From Streptomyces achromogenes (GTDB lineage Bacteria; Actinomycetota; Actinomycetes; Streptomycetales; Streptomycetaceae), in assembly GCF_030816715.1 (NCBI RefSeq), contig NZ_JAUSYH010000001.1, positions 6,758,001-6,822,000 on the forward strand: a stretch of DNA of 64,000 nt, given 5' to 3'. The translations under genes were made by a program, and so were the position numbers. The stretch's first letter is position 1, and every line of letters starts with the position of its first letter. The notes under the pieces were generated by a model. The model made no database searches. It saw nothing but the letters and a program-made list of their open reading frames with translations, and was not told the origin of the DNA. Below are positions 26,993 through 36,302 of the stretch, piece by piece.

Positions 26993-27793
26993 GTGTACGC
27001 GGAGCGGGCTTCCCGGCTGGCCGGGGCGGTGGTGTGGACCAACACGCCATCGGCGTCGACCCGTGCGTCTCCCGTGTTGCCCGACGGCTGCATGGACCTG
27101 CTGTACAGCGAGGGCAGGCTCTTGGTCGCCGGACCGGACACCCGGGCTCACGTCCCCGACGGTCCGCCGGTGCCCTGGGCGGGCATCCGCTTCTTCCCGG
27201 GCGCCGCGCCTCCCCTCCTCGGCGTGCCGGCTCACGAACTGCGCGACCGACGCGTGGAGTTGGCAGATCTGTGGCCGGCGCCCGAGGTGCGGCGGCTGAC
27301 CGACCGGATCGCCACGGCTGTCCAACCGGCCACGGCGCTGGAGTCGTTGGCTCTGGAAAGAGCGGCTCCCCCCGACCCGGAACTGCGCCGCCTCGTCGCC
27401 GTCCTCGCCGCAGGGCGCACTGTGGCCGCGACCGCCGACGAACTCGGCATCGGGGCACGCCGGCTGCACCGTCGTTCGCTCGCCGCGTTCGGCTACGGCC
27501 CCAAGACACTGGCCCGGATCCTGCGTCTGCAACGGGCGCTCGCGCTGGCCCGCGAAGGCATGCCCCACGCGGACACGGCGGCCCGCACCGGGTACGCCGA
27601 CCAAGCCCATCTGGCCCGGGAAGTAAGGGAGTTCACGGGGTCCACGCTGAGAGAACTGCTAGCCGCGCCGGCGGTGACAGATGGCGATGCCGCAGACCGG
27701 CCCTGCCGACCTGGTGCACCGGGCGCCTCCGGAGCCACCGGGTGCCCCATCCGGACGGACACATTGATCCCGCAGGACGGGGACACCTGGTGA
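26993..27793 (+). CDS. AraC family regulator with DUF6597-like N-terminus
   Basis: 266 aa, GTG start, with TAGGCT seven bases before it (leaderless). The N-terminal VLPDGCMDLLYSEGRLLVAG and WAGIRFFPGAAPPLLGVPA are the sensor domain. The C-terminal helix-turn-helix pair TVAATADELGIGARRLHRRS and PHADTAARTGYADQAHLARE follows. The last 40 residues are extra. It follows another AraC gene by 42 bases but has its own promoter-like element. Target unknown. Confidence 0.85.
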   Translation: MYAERASRLAGAVVWTNTPSASTRASPVLPDGCMDLLYSEGRLLVAGPDTRAHVPDGPPVPWAGIRFFPGAAPPLLGVPAHELRDRRVELADLWPAPEVRRLTDRIATAVQPATALESLALERAAPPDPELRRLVAVLAAGRTVAATADELGIGARRLHRRSLAAFGYGPKTLARILRLQRALALAREGMPHADTAARTGYADQAHLAREVREFTGSTLRELLAAPAVTDGDAADRPCRPGAPGASGATGCPIRTDTLIPQDGDTW

Positions 27794-27974
27794 GTGTCCG
27801 GTGACTCGGTGGGACGCGTCCGGTGGCCGGCAGGACGGGTTCTGGCCGGTCGGCGGGACGCGTCTGGGGGTCGGTGCGGTGGGCCTGGTGATCCGGTGGG
27901 CAGGACGGTCTGCGACTCCGCCGGGCGGGTCCGGGGGGCCGTCCGACACGGCACCGCCGATCCAGAGCGCGGGC

Positions 27975-28370
27975 CTACCGGCCCAGCGGCGCGAAGAGGT
28001 CGACGCCGTTGCCGTCAGGGTCGTGCACGACGGCGTACCGCTGTCCCCAGAAGGCGTCCCAGGGCTTCAGCTCGCCCGGGTGACCGGCGCCCACCAGTTC
28101 CGCGTACACCGTGTCGACCTCCTGCGGTGTGTCACAGCGCAGTGCGAGCGACGCCCGGCCGCCCCCTGACGGTGGCTGCCACCGCGGATGGAACGAACGG
28201 ACCGTGTTCTCGGTGTCCAGCAGCAGCCGCAGCCCACCCGGCAGTTCGGCCTCGGCGTGCGGCTGTTCTTCTGAGCCTTCGGGGAAGACGAACCCCAGTC
28301 GGCGGTAGAAGGTGACGGAGGCGGCCATGTCGGAGACGACCAGGCCGACGGCATCGAATCGTGGACTCAT
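27975..28370 (-). CDS. VOC family (glyoxalase-like) protein
   Basis: 131 aa from the ATG at 28370; the upstream frame is spurious. It begins with the beta-alpha-beta unit FDAVGLVVSDMAASVTFYRR and ends with the second one, YAVVHDPDGNGVDLFAPLG, the metal-ligand-containing strand of vicinal oxygen chelate folds. Substrate unknown; similar proteins act in resistance or isomerase reactions. Stand-alone gene. Confidence 0.87.
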   Translation of the reverse strand: MSPRFDAVGLVVSDMAASVTFYRRLGFVFPEGSEEQPHAEAELPGGLRLLLDTENTVRSFHPRWQPPSGGGRASLALRCDTPQEVDTVYAELVGAGHPGELKPWDAFWGQRYAVVHDPDGNGVDLFAPLGR

Positions 28371-28525
28371 GGGGCCACGGTAGGCAAGGTCGCCCCAAGC
28401 GGTCTTGAAGGAAACGGACACGTCGCAGCGACCACGCCAGAACGAGCACGTCAGACCGGCCGGCCTGGGTCGTCGGTTCGGGCGGGCTGTCACGGAAACG
28501 GGTCCTGGTCTTCGCCGAAATCTAG

Positions 28526-28981
28526 GTGAGTTCACCGTTGATCACACGGAGGACCCTGCGGCCCTGGAGGCCCCCGCTGGACGGCCACGCGGCCAGGGCC
28601 TACCAGAACCCCGACTTCCTGGCACACCTGCGCGGCGGACTCCTGTGGGCGCTGCTCTTCAACCAGATCGCCGGCGGCAAGTCGCCCCGGCTCTCCCTGG
28701 GCGAGCTCACCGACCTCGGTGTGGACGTCGCCATCTACAGCACTCCGTGTCTGTTCGCGGCCCACGAGGCCGTGCACTCCGCCCTCGCCGAACTGAAGCG
28801 GACGGACGGCCGACTGCCGGTGTCCGACGCCGCGAACGGCGTGGGCGTGGCGACCGCCACCCGCCTGCTGGAAGGCAACATCGCCCATCGCCGCCCCGCC
28901 CCGGGGGATGCGTCCCACAGCCGGGAATCCGAGCGGACCGGGGGTGACGTGCCGGATGAGGTGAACGCGGGGGTCCGATGA
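28526..28981 (+). pseudogene. Fragment of an isocitrate lyase/PEP mutase family gene
   Basis: Residues 25-95 of this frame (FNQIAGGKSPRLSLGEL, LGVDVAIYSTPCLFAAHEAV, ALAELKRTDGRLPV) resemble the C-terminal barrel strands of PEP mutase/2-methylisocitrate lyase proteins. The N-terminal catalytic part is absent, and no typical start or ribosome binding site is present. An intact family member lies at 43534-44331. It is probably a decayed gene. Confidence 0.55.
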
Positions 28982-29135
28982 CGGGCCCGGAAACGGCGCC
29001 GGGCCGACCGACGAGCGGGGGGCGTGTGAGCGTGCGAACGTGCCTGGTGGGGGCCGGGAGGGCGGCGTGCGCGCCGGAGCAGCGCGGACCGCGCGGGCGG
29101 GGGATGGAGATCGGCGCGCCGGGCGGCCGGGTTCG

Positions 29136-30191
29136 TCAACCCGGCGGCGACGCCGTACTCGCCCGTGGGACGAGTCGCGTCGACAGTTCCGTTCGAGTTC
29201 CTTCCGGGTGCTCCCCGTCCATCATCCGCACCAGCAACCGCAGGGCCGTCGCCGCCATTTCCCCCAGTGGCTGTCGGACGGTGGTGAGGGCGGGGGTCGT
29301 CCAGCGGGACTCCGGCAGATCGTCGAAACCGACCACGCTGACGTCGTACGGAACCCGCAACCCCCGTTCGGCCAGCGCCTGGTACACGCCCAGGGCCATG
29401 CGGTCGGAGCAGACGAAGACGGCCGTCGGCGGCGTGGGCAGGTCCAGTAGTTCGTGCGTGTGGCGGTGAGCGACGGACTCGTCGAAGTCACCGTGGCGAA
29501 GGTATTCGGGGCGGTGCGCGACTCCGGCCGACGCCAGCGCGGAGCGGTAGCCCGCCACTCTGGCGCTGCTGCACATCCGGCGACGCGGTCCGGCGATGAC
29601 GGCGATGCGCTCGTGCCCGAGTTCCAGCAGGTGCTGGGTCGCGGTCACCCCGCCCTGCCAGTTCGCCGCGCCGACCGAGACCACCTCGGGCGGTGGCTCG
29701 ACCACCGGGTCGATCATCACGAACGGGATGCGGTGCTGCTCCAACCAGGCGTACTGAGAGTCCGTCAACTCGGCCAGGTTGAACAGGACTCCGGCGGAAC
29801 CTCTGGCCGTCAGCTTGTCGAGCCAGCCGCGCTGCGGACGGCCGGCGCGGGTGCGGGACAGCGCCGCCGAGACGACGACGTCCAGGTCCGCGTCGTACGC
29901 CGCCTCCTCCACGCCGTGCAGCACCGCGCCCGACCACGAGTTGTCCAGCGAGTGCACGACGAGGTCGACCAGACGGGTCGGCTTTGTCGTGTCGAAGCGG
30001 GGTCTGCGCACGTAACCGAGCCGGTCCAGCGCCTCGGTGACCCGGCGGCGGGTCTCGGGAGCGACGTCTTCCCTGCCGTTCACCACCTTGGACGCGGTCG
30101 GCACCGACACCCCCGCCTCACGGGCCACGACCGCCAGGGTCGGCCCGGACGGCGCGCCAGGACTCGTGCTCGCACTCGCCGTGCGCACCAT
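29136..30191 (-). CDS. LacI family transcriptional regulator, candidate regulator of the pectin locus
   Basis: 351 aa, ATG at 30191 with GAGAGGTGG upstream. The helix-turn-helix is LAVVAREAGVSVPTASKVVN with the minor-groove hinge. The periplasmic-binding-like sensor follows, with VDLVVHSLDNSWSGAVLHGV, TAVFVCSDRMALGVYQALAE and DVSVVGFDDLPESRWTTPAL. Its upstream region carries GAAAGCGCTTGC, repeated before rhamnogalacturonan genes further right, so it may control them and itself. The effector is probably a sugar; identity is inferred only. Confidence 0.9.
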   Translation of the reverse strand: MVRTASASTSPGAPSGPTLAVVAREAGVSVPTASKVVNGREDVAPETRRRVTEALDRLGYVRRPRFDTTKPTRLVDLVVHSLDNSWSGAVLHGVEEAAYDADLDVVVSAALSRTRAGRPQRGWLDKLTARGSAGVLFNLAELTDSQYAWLEQHRIPFVMIDPVVEPPPEVVSVGAANWQGGVTATQHLLELGHERIAVIAGPRRRMCSSARVAGYRSALASAGVAHRPEYLRHGDFDESVAHRHTHELLDLPTPPTAVFVCSDRMALGVYQALAERGLRVPYDVSVVGFDDLPESRWTTPALTTVRQPLGEMAATALRLLVRMMDGEHPEGTRTELSTRLVPRASTASPPG

Positions 30192-30278
30192 CGGGAACCA
30201 CCTCTCCGGCCCGCCCGAGGGCCAGCGAAAGTTCGACCAGCGCCGTTTCGGAGCCGATCCCGAAACAGACGACTCGCA

Positions 30279-30290
30279 GAAAGCGCTTGC
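30279..30290. promoter_or_regulatory. LacI-type operator GAAAGCGCTTGC
   Basis: It is centred on the perfect palindrome AAGCGCTT, about 90 bases upstream of the LacI gene. A minus-strand TAATAT just beside it could be the -10 of that gene. The same 12-mer is found at 39529, 56045 and 56068. Confidence 0.65.
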
Positions 30291-30376
30291 TATATTAGGT
30301 GTGGCTCAGCGTGGCGTGAAGACACCGGGGAACGCGAGATCATGTGCCGAGCGGCGCCGAAGCGGGTGGGGTGTCG

Positions 30377-30550
30377 TCAAAAGCCCGTGACCGACACATC
30401 GTCCGGCACCTCGAAGCCCGGCTGTCCGTACCGCTTGCATGGCGCCCGCGGCGACGATGTCGGTACCGGCGAGCACGGCGGTGAAGTCCGGCGTCTCGCG
30501 CGCAGCGGCCTCCACCGCCGCACCCGTGTTCGCCGTCGTACGGGAGGAGG
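30377..30550 (-). pseudogene. Frameshifted remnant of a second LacI-type regulator
   Basis: One minus-strand frame gives FTAVLAGTDIVAAGAMQAV, and after a shift near 30425 another gives FEVPDDVSVTGF. Both are consecutive parts of a LacI-family sensor domain. The rest, including the DNA-binding domain, is gone. It lies next to the operator at 30279 and to the intact LacI gene, suggesting a deletion that removed neighbouring genes. Confidence 0.6.
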
Positions 30551-30718
30551 GGGTGCAGGGGCCCCAGGGCCTCCGACGGCGGCTGCCGCCGGCTCGGTCC
30601 GGGCGCCCTGGTTGTACGCCGAACAGCTCTCCCACCGGCTCGTGCGCCGGAATACCGGGCGCTGTTGTGGTGCTCTGGTCATACCGGTGCGCGAGCGCGG
30701 CGAAGGGCTGGTGAGCAG

Positions 30719-32482
30719 ATGGCGGCAGACCGGACGAACGCTGCGGGCGAGGCCGGGACGGGGCCCGACCCCGCCCGTGCGGCCGATCCCGACGCCCGTC
30801 CCCTCGTCAGCACTCCTTACGGGGTCGTACGCGGCAGATACGAGCACGCCGTCGCCGTCTTCCGGGGGATCCCCTTCGCGGCGCCGCCCTTCGGCGTCCG
30901 CAGGTTCAGGCCGCCGGCACCGCCCGACCCGTGGAACGGCGTGCGCGACGCGGGCTCCTTCGGTCCGACGCCGCCGAAACCGCCGTACTCCGACGCCTTC
31001 GCCCGGTATCTTTCCGACCCCGTCGTGCCGGGCGACGACTGCCTCAACCTCAACGTCTGGACCCCCGAGCCCGGCCCCGGCGCACGGCTGCCCGTCGTTG
31101 TATGGCTCCATGGCGGCGCCCTGACCAGGGGCTCTTCTGCGACTCCGGTCTACGACGGGCGCCATTTCGCGCGCGACGGAATCGTTTTCGTATCGATCAA
31201 CTACCGGTTGGGTGTGGAGGGCTACGGGCTCTTCCCGGACGCCCCCGCCAACCTCGGGCTCCGTGACCAGCTCGCCGCGCTGGCATGGGTCCACCGCTCC
31301 ATCAGGGCCTTCGGCGGCGACCCCGACAGGATCACCCTCGCGGGACAGTCCGCCGGGGCCATCAGCGTCGGCGGACTGATCGCGGCCCCGCAGGCACAAG
31401 GGCTGTTCCGGCGGGCGGTCCTGCAGAGCGGACCACCGGAGGCCCTCGAGCGGGACAAGGTCCGCCGTATGGTGCGACGTATGGCCGCCCGGCTGAAGAT
31501 CCCCGCCACCGCGGAGGCCTTCGCCGCCGTCGACCGGGACCTGCTGCTGCGCACGCAGGCCGAGATCGGCAGACTCAGCAGCCCGGTCCTGGGAGGCCCC
31601 GCCTTCGGTATCGTCGTCGACGGCGATCTGGTGCCGCGTGACCCCCTGTCGGCGCTCCTGGACGGGGACGTCGCCGTCGGCGCCGACCTGCTGATGGGCT
31701 GGACGCGCGACGAGTACCGGCTCTGGCTGGTGCCAGGCGGGCTCCTCGAACGGGTCGACCGGCTCGGCGCCGTCGCTCTCGCCGGCGCGATGGCCCGCTG
31801 CCACTGCGGCCCTGAGGTGCCGCGCGGCTACCGGGCACTGCACCCCGAGGCCGGCCCCGCCGAGATCGTCGGTCAGATGGTCACGGACAGCCTGCTGCGG
31901 CGGCCGCTGCGACGCCTGGCGGACGCCCGCTCCGGGACGTCGTACATGTACGAGTTCGCCTGGCCCTCGCGCCGGCCGGGCCTCGGCGCCTGCCATGCCC
32001 TCGAACTGGGCTTCGTCTTCGACACCGGCGAGACACCGGAGTCCGCGAAGCTCGCCGGTGACGGGGCCCCCCAGGAACTCGCCGACGCGATGCACGGGGC
32101 GTGGACGCGCTTCGCGGCGACAGGAGATCCCGGGTGGGAGGCGTGGAACGCGACGCATCCGGTACGGATCTTCGGAGAGAGCGACGGCGAAAGCGGGCCG
32201 CAGGAGCACCACCGGATGCTGTCCGGGGACGACGCGGTGCTGTCCGGTGCGGACGCGGAGCCGTCCGGGACCGGCGGCTGGTCGTACACCGCACACGGGG
32301 TGCGGGACCGTGAGCTGGCGCTGTGGGTGACGCCGTCCCCTCAGGCCGCCCTCCCCGAGGTGGCGGACGACGGGACGTCCACGGCGGACCCGTCGTCGGC
32401 CGGCTTCTCCGCACGCGGCACGGAGCTGAGGTCGGCGGTGCGCCGACTGCGCCGGGCCACCGGTGGGACGCGGGAACGCTGA
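30719..32482 (+). CDS. Type B carboxylesterase/lipase family protein
   Basis: 587 aa from the ATG at 30719; an upstream frame to 30665 is unlikely. It has GDDCLNLNVWTP, the oxyanion segment VVVWLHGGALTRGSS, nucleophile elbow ITLAGQSAGAISVGG, and the His region GACHALELGFVFD. These are the alpha/beta-hydrolase carboxylesterase landmarks. No signal peptide is seen, so it is probably cytoplasmic. It hydrolyses esters; aromatic or acetyl substrates are possible. Its neighbours are a LacI remnant and mmuM, with no clear operon. Confidence 0.88.
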   Translation: MAADRTNAAGEAGTGPDPARAADPDARPLVSTPYGVVRGRYEHAVAVFRGIPFAAPPFGVRRFRPPAPPDPWNGVRDAGSFGPTPPKPPYSDAFARYLSDPVVPGDDCLNLNVWTPEPGPGARLPVVVWLHGGALTRGSSATPVYDGRHFARDGIVFVSINYRLGVEGYGLFPDAPANLGLRDQLAALAWVHRSIRAFGGDPDRITLAGQSAGAISVGGLIAAPQAQGLFRRAVLQSGPPEALERDKVRRMVRRMAARLKIPATAEAFAAVDRDLLLRTQAEIGRLSSPVLGGPAFGIVVDGDLVPRDPLSALLDGDVAVGADLLMGWTRDEYRLWLVPGGLLERVDRLGAVALAGAMARCHCGPEVPRGYRALHPEAGPAEIVGQMVTDSLLRRPLRRLADARSGTSYMYEFAWPSRRPGLGACHALELGFVFDTGETPESAKLAGDGAPQELADAMHGAWTRFAATGDPGWEAWNATHPVRIFGESDGESGPQEHHRMLSGDDAVLSGADAEPSGTGGWSYTAHGVRDRELALWVTPSPQAALPEVADDGTSTADPSSAGFSARGTELRSAVRRLRRATGGTRER

Positions 32483-32737
32483 CCGGGGCGAGGCGGGAGG
32501 CGAGAGGGGAGGAGCGGGGAGGGCGGGGACGCTGACGGTGGGCGCGGTGTTCTGGGCAGGCGGGCGGGGACGTCTCCGGAGGGCTGACCGAGCGCAGGAC
32601 GCGCCGCCCGGTGCCCGGGGTGCCGCGTACGGTCGGGCGGCCCGCTCCTCGTCCTGCCTCCCTCTCCCCCAAAAACGTGGCCGCAACCGTCAGCCGGAGT
32701 GGAGACCGGCGCCGGCAGGGGCGTAGGCGCAGGCGGC

Positions 32738-33679
32738 CTAAGCGGAGGTCAGTGTCCGGGCGATGGAGGCGACCGCTTCCGGGCCGACCCGGCAGCAGCC
32801 TCCGATCAGCCGGGCCCCGGCCTGCTGCCAGGCCAGGACCTGCTCGGGGGCGAAGGTGGAGCGTCCGACCCAGGCGCGTGCGGTGGCGTCCCAGGCCTCA
32901 CCGCTGTTCGGATACACGACGACCGGCTTACCCGTCACGCGTGCCGCCGTCGCCACGGCGGCGTCGACGTCCCCGGGGACGCAGCAGTTCACGCCGACCG
33001 CTATCACCTCGTCCGCCTCGGCGGCCGGCGCGAACGCCTCCTCCAACGGCTGCCCGGCCCGCGTACGGTCACCGTCGATGGAGTAGGACAGCCAGGCGGG
33101 CACGCCGAGCCCGCGTACCGCGCGCAACAGCGCTTCGGCCTCGTCGGCGTCGGGAACCGTTTCGAGAGCGAGTACGTCAGGTGCCGCGGCGGCCAGAACC
33201 TCCAGACGCGGCCGGTGGAAACGTTCCAGATCCGCGACGCTCAGTCCGTAACGGCCTCGGTACTCGGAACCGTCCGCCAGCATCGCGCCGTACGGGCCGA
33301 CCGAAGCGGCCACCCACAGCGGATGGGCGACCCCCCGGGCCCGGGCACGCCGAGCCGCGTCCCGGGCCAGCTCCACGCTCAGCGTGAGCAGCCGGGCCGC
33401 TTCCTCGTGCGCGATCCCCCGTTTGGCGAAGCCCTCGAACGTGGCCTGGTAACTGGAGGTGATCGCCACGTTCGCGCCGGCCGCGAAGTAGGCGAGGTGC
33501 GCCTCGGTGATCGCCTCCGGGTGCTCCGCCAGGAGTCGCGCCGACCACAGTTCGTCGCTGAGATCGTGCCCGGCGGACTCCAGCTGGTTCGACATGCCGC
33601 CGTCGAGGACGACGGTGCCGGCGGCGAGAGCGGTGGCGAGGGTGGACTCCGCGCGGGGGGCAGGGGTGTCGCTGGTCAT
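32738..33679 (-). CDS. mmuM: Homocysteine S-methyltransferase
   Basis: 313 aa. The N-terminus VVLDGGMSNQLESAGHDLSD, ITSSYQATFEGFAKRGI, the zinc ligand in VIAVGVNCCVPGDVDAA, and the double Cys in RLIGGCCRVGPEAVASI are the MmuM/BHMT zinc site. It methylates homocysteine to methionine using S-methylmethionine, a plant metabolite, or S-adenosylmethionine. That fits a plant-matter lifestyle. No permease partner is adjacent. Confidence 0.92.
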   Translation of the reverse strand: MTSDTPAPRAESTLATALAAGTVVLDGGMSNQLESAGHDLSDELWSARLLAEHPEAITEAHLAYFAAGANVAITSSYQATFEGFAKRGIAHEEAARLLTLSVELARDAARRARARGVAHPLWVAASVGPYGAMLADGSEYRGRYGLSVADLERFHRPRLEVLAAAAPDVLALETVPDADEAEALLRAVRGLGVPAWLSYSIDGDRTRAGQPLEEAFAPAAEADEVIAVGVNCCVPGDVDAAVATAARVTGKPVVVYPNSGEAWDATARAWVGRSTFAPEQVLAWQQAGARLIGGCCRVGPEAVASIARTLTSA

Positions 33680-33747
33680 GCCACGACGCTAGTCGAAGAG
33701 CCGGCGGACGTCCCGACGGGTCCAGTCCATGAACAGACCGCCCCCGC

Positions 33748-35934
33748 TCACCGCCCGTGGACCGGGCGCCGCCCGCCCCGACGGCGTCCCCTGCCTCGCG
33801 TGCGCCTGGTCGCCGGGAACAGCAGTGCACCGAGCAGGCCCGCTGCCAGCACGTACGGCCACCAGCCGAACGCGCCGCCCTCGGCGGCTCCGGTACCTCG
33901 TGTGTCCGCCTTCACGCCTTCCGACGAAGCCTGTCCGCGCGCACCCGCCGAGGCGCTCGCGGCCGTCCCGATCAGCACGACGTCGTTTCCGTCCCCGCCC
34001 TTGTAGCTGATCCGGTACACGGTGTCGGCGAGTTTCACCTCGGCGCCCTCGCGCAGCCCGTCGAACGTGCCCGCGATCGGCCCGTTACCGGTGTGTTCCA
34101 GGACGCGGATCTCACGGAGCGGGGCTGCACGGGGTGCGGTGGACGGCGGCGGGGAATCGCCGTCGATCTGCGGGGAAGCGGAGTCGGTGGCGTTCGCCTC
34201 GGCGGCTGCTCCCGCGGCCGACAGATCGAGGCCGCCCTGCAGACTCACCGTGCCCCCGGCCTTCAACGGGGTCCCCGTGAGCACCAGTTGCCCCTTGTCG
34301 GTCTGCGTGTAGCCGGCGGTCACCGTCAGCCCGCCCGTGACGACGCCCTCGTTCGTCACGGCCCCCTTCACGGTGCCCGTACCGCTGAGGGCGCTCGTCA
34401 CCCGCAGCGGCGAGCCGCCGGTGTCCAGACGCGCCGCGGCTGACGTCAGCCGCACCGCCCTGCTGTTGGCGAGGCTTGCCCCGCCCTCGAGCGCGAGCGT
34501 TCCCTGCTTGATCGTCGTCGTCCCCGTGTACGTCACCGCGGGGCCCGTGAGGGTCGTCGTCGCGGGCCCTGACTGGACGAGCGAGCCGCTGCCGCCGAGC
34601 CGGGACAGCGAGATCGCTTTCTTCGTGTTGCGCACGACGAGGGTGCCGTCGTTCACGATGCGACGCCGGTCCGTGCCGGTGAGCAGCGAGCCGTCCCCCT
34701 GGGCCGACCCCAGTCTCAGCACCGCGCCCTTCTGCACCGTCGTCGAACCGTCGTAGTGCTGGTCGGCGGCGAACGTGACGTCGTTTCCCTTGGTTCCCGC
34801 GATGACGACATCACCGGCACCGGGTGCGGCCAGGGTGTCGTGGTACTTGCCGCCGCCGATCGGCGCCCCGAGAGTGACCGGGCCGTTGTAGTCGAACGTC
34901 AGCAGGGACCGCCGTCCGCTGGCCTCGTGCATGTTGATGTACACGGTGTCTTTTGTTCCCGGCATGAAGATCTGGTGCGTGGTGCCGTCGCCCCACTGGA
35001 CGTTCGCGCCTTCGATGTTGGTGCCGCGCTTGTTCAACTGGTGGGGCACCGGACGCCAGTTGATGTGCGGGTCGCTGAGCGAGGGGGCGGCGTCGCCGCC
35101 CTGGTCGCTGTAGCTGTACTGCCCGGTGAGGATGACCTTGCTGCCGGGCCGGGTGTGGACGTTGACGTCGCTGCCGTACTCCCGCTGGTAGAAGTTCTGA
35201 CGCAGAGTGATCGTCTGGTTCAGCGGGGTGTCGATGATCCAGGAGCCCTGGTTGACGATCGCTCGGGCGGCGGGCAGCGAGACCGGGAATTCGGGGCGGC
35301 CCACCGCGACGCCGGTACCGTTGTCGATGACTCCGGAGAAGGGGTGGGTGCCCGCCAGGTCGAGCGTGCCCCACATGTTCCGGGGCTGGGTGACCAGACC
35401 CGACCCGCTGATCGTGCCGATGTTGAACGTGCGGGTCAACGACAGCCGGAGCGTGCCGTCGACGCGGACGTTGAGCTCGTTGAGCCGATAGCCCGGCGTG
35501 TCGTAGGGGAAGTGCCCGATCAGTCCCGTGCCTTTGCCGGTCCCGTACTGCAGGGTCGCCCCGCGTGCGACGGTGATCGCCGGCGGGTCGGGGTTGCTGA
35601 CCGTCGTGTACGGGTGGTTTCCGCCCTGGGTGCGCACCACCTGCCTACGGCGGGAAGCGGGCAGGGTGAAGTCACTGTCCCTGGTCAGGACGAGCGTTCC
35701 GCCGCCCCGTACGGTGAGTGTTCCCTGGCCGCGGAAAGCGCCGTCGTACGTCGTTGTCCCGGCGGGCACGTTGACCACGGTGTCGCCGGTGAGGTTCACG
35801 TCCCGGTCGGCGAGGACGTCGGCGGTGACGTCCCGGGGGCCGGCGGCCACGGCGGGGGGAGCGGCCACCAGGACGGACGCGACCGCCGCGAGGACGCCGA
35901 GGGCCGCTGCTGAGGTGAGGAAAGGGCTGCGCAC
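33748..35934 (-). CDS. Secreted, membrane-anchored beta-repeat (autotransporter-repeat-like) protein
   Basis: 728 aa. It has a signal peptide (MRSPFLTSAAALGVLAAVAS...), then many beta-strand units such as YDGSTTVQKGAVLRLGSAQG and YTGTTTIKQGTLALEGGASL. These are the pattern of autotransporter-associated repeats (parallel beta-helix). The C-terminus FGWWPYVLAAGLLGALLFPA plus a basic tail is a membrane anchor; there is no LPxTG and no outer-membrane barrel. A GAAAGGGCTTTC operator lies upstream. A polysaccharide-binding or lyase role is possible but unproven. Confidence 0.8.
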   Translation of the reverse strand: MRSPFLTSAAALGVLAAVASVLVAAPPAVAAGPRDVTADVLADRDVNLTGDTVVNVPAGTTTYDGAFRGQGTLTVRGGGTLVLTRDSDFTLPASRRRQVVRTQGGNHPYTTVSNPDPPAITVARGATLQYGTGKGTGLIGHFPYDTPGYRLNELNVRVDGTLRLSLTRTFNIGTISGSGLVTQPRNMWGTLDLAGTHPFSGVIDNGTGVAVGRPEFPVSLPAARAIVNQGSWIIDTPLNQTITLRQNFYQREYGSDVNVHTRPGSKVILTGQYSYSDQGGDAAPSLSDPHINWRPVPHQLNKRGTNIEGANVQWGDGTTHQIFMPGTKDTVYINMHEASGRRSLLTFDYNGPVTLGAPIGGGKYHDTLAAPGAGDVVIAGTKGNDVTFAADQHYDGSTTVQKGAVLRLGSAQGDGSLLTGTDRRRIVNDGTLVVRNTKKAISLSRLGGSGSLVQSGPATTTLTGPAVTYTGTTTIKQGTLALEGGASLANSRAVRLTSAAARLDTGGSPLRVTSALSGTGTVKGAVTNEGVVTGGLTVTAGYTQTDKGQLVLTGTPLKAGGTVSLQGGLDLSAAGAAAEANATDSASPQIDGDSPPPSTAPRAAPLREIRVLEHTGNGPIAGTFDGLREGAEVKLADTVYRISYKGGDGNDVVLIGTAASASAGARGQASSEGVKADTRGTGAAEGGAFGWWPYVLAAGLLGALLFPATRRTRGRGRRRGGRRPVHGR

Positions 35935-36302
35935 ACATCGGAGACGCGCGGGCCGGACGCCGATAACACAAATATCCCCTCGGATCGCACGGAGGCCCTG
36001 CGCTCCCGGGAAACGCCGCTCCCCGGGGAACGTTCCGGAAAGGGCTTTCTAGCAAGTCACGTCAGACCCGTTGACCTGCTCGTAACACGCCCTTACCTTT
36101 TCGGCGTTCGTCATTCCACATCTTGTTCGCAGTTCCGAACGTCCTGTCGTCGAGAGGCACTGCGTGTACCGCCATCCCGTCCTCCCCCCGCCGCGCCCCG
36201 CAGGCCCGGCGCCGCATCCGGTTCCAGGCCCGGCGCCCGGCCGGGGCGGCACCCCGGAGTCCGGCGTCCCGGTCGTGAACACCATGAAAGAGAGCCCGTG
36301 AG
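35935..36302. other. Divergent promoter region between the repeat protein and GH43 genes
   Basis: 368 bases with no convincing gene. It contains the operator at 36038-36049, which is placed to act on either divergent gene. Confidence 0.5.
36038..36049. promoter_or_regulatory. Operator-like palindrome GAAAGGGCTTTC
   Basis: Arms GAAAG and CTTTC surround a two-base centre. It matches the form at 39473-39484 and is related to the GAAAGCGCTTGC sites. About 104 bases upstream of the repeat-protein start and 254 bases upstream of GH43. Confidence 0.6.

Noticed and set aside
29454..31124. 556-codon plus-strand open frame spanning the LacI and esterase region
   Set aside because: It is antisense to the LacI gene in its first half and out of frame with the esterase in its second. 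It has no coherent domain.
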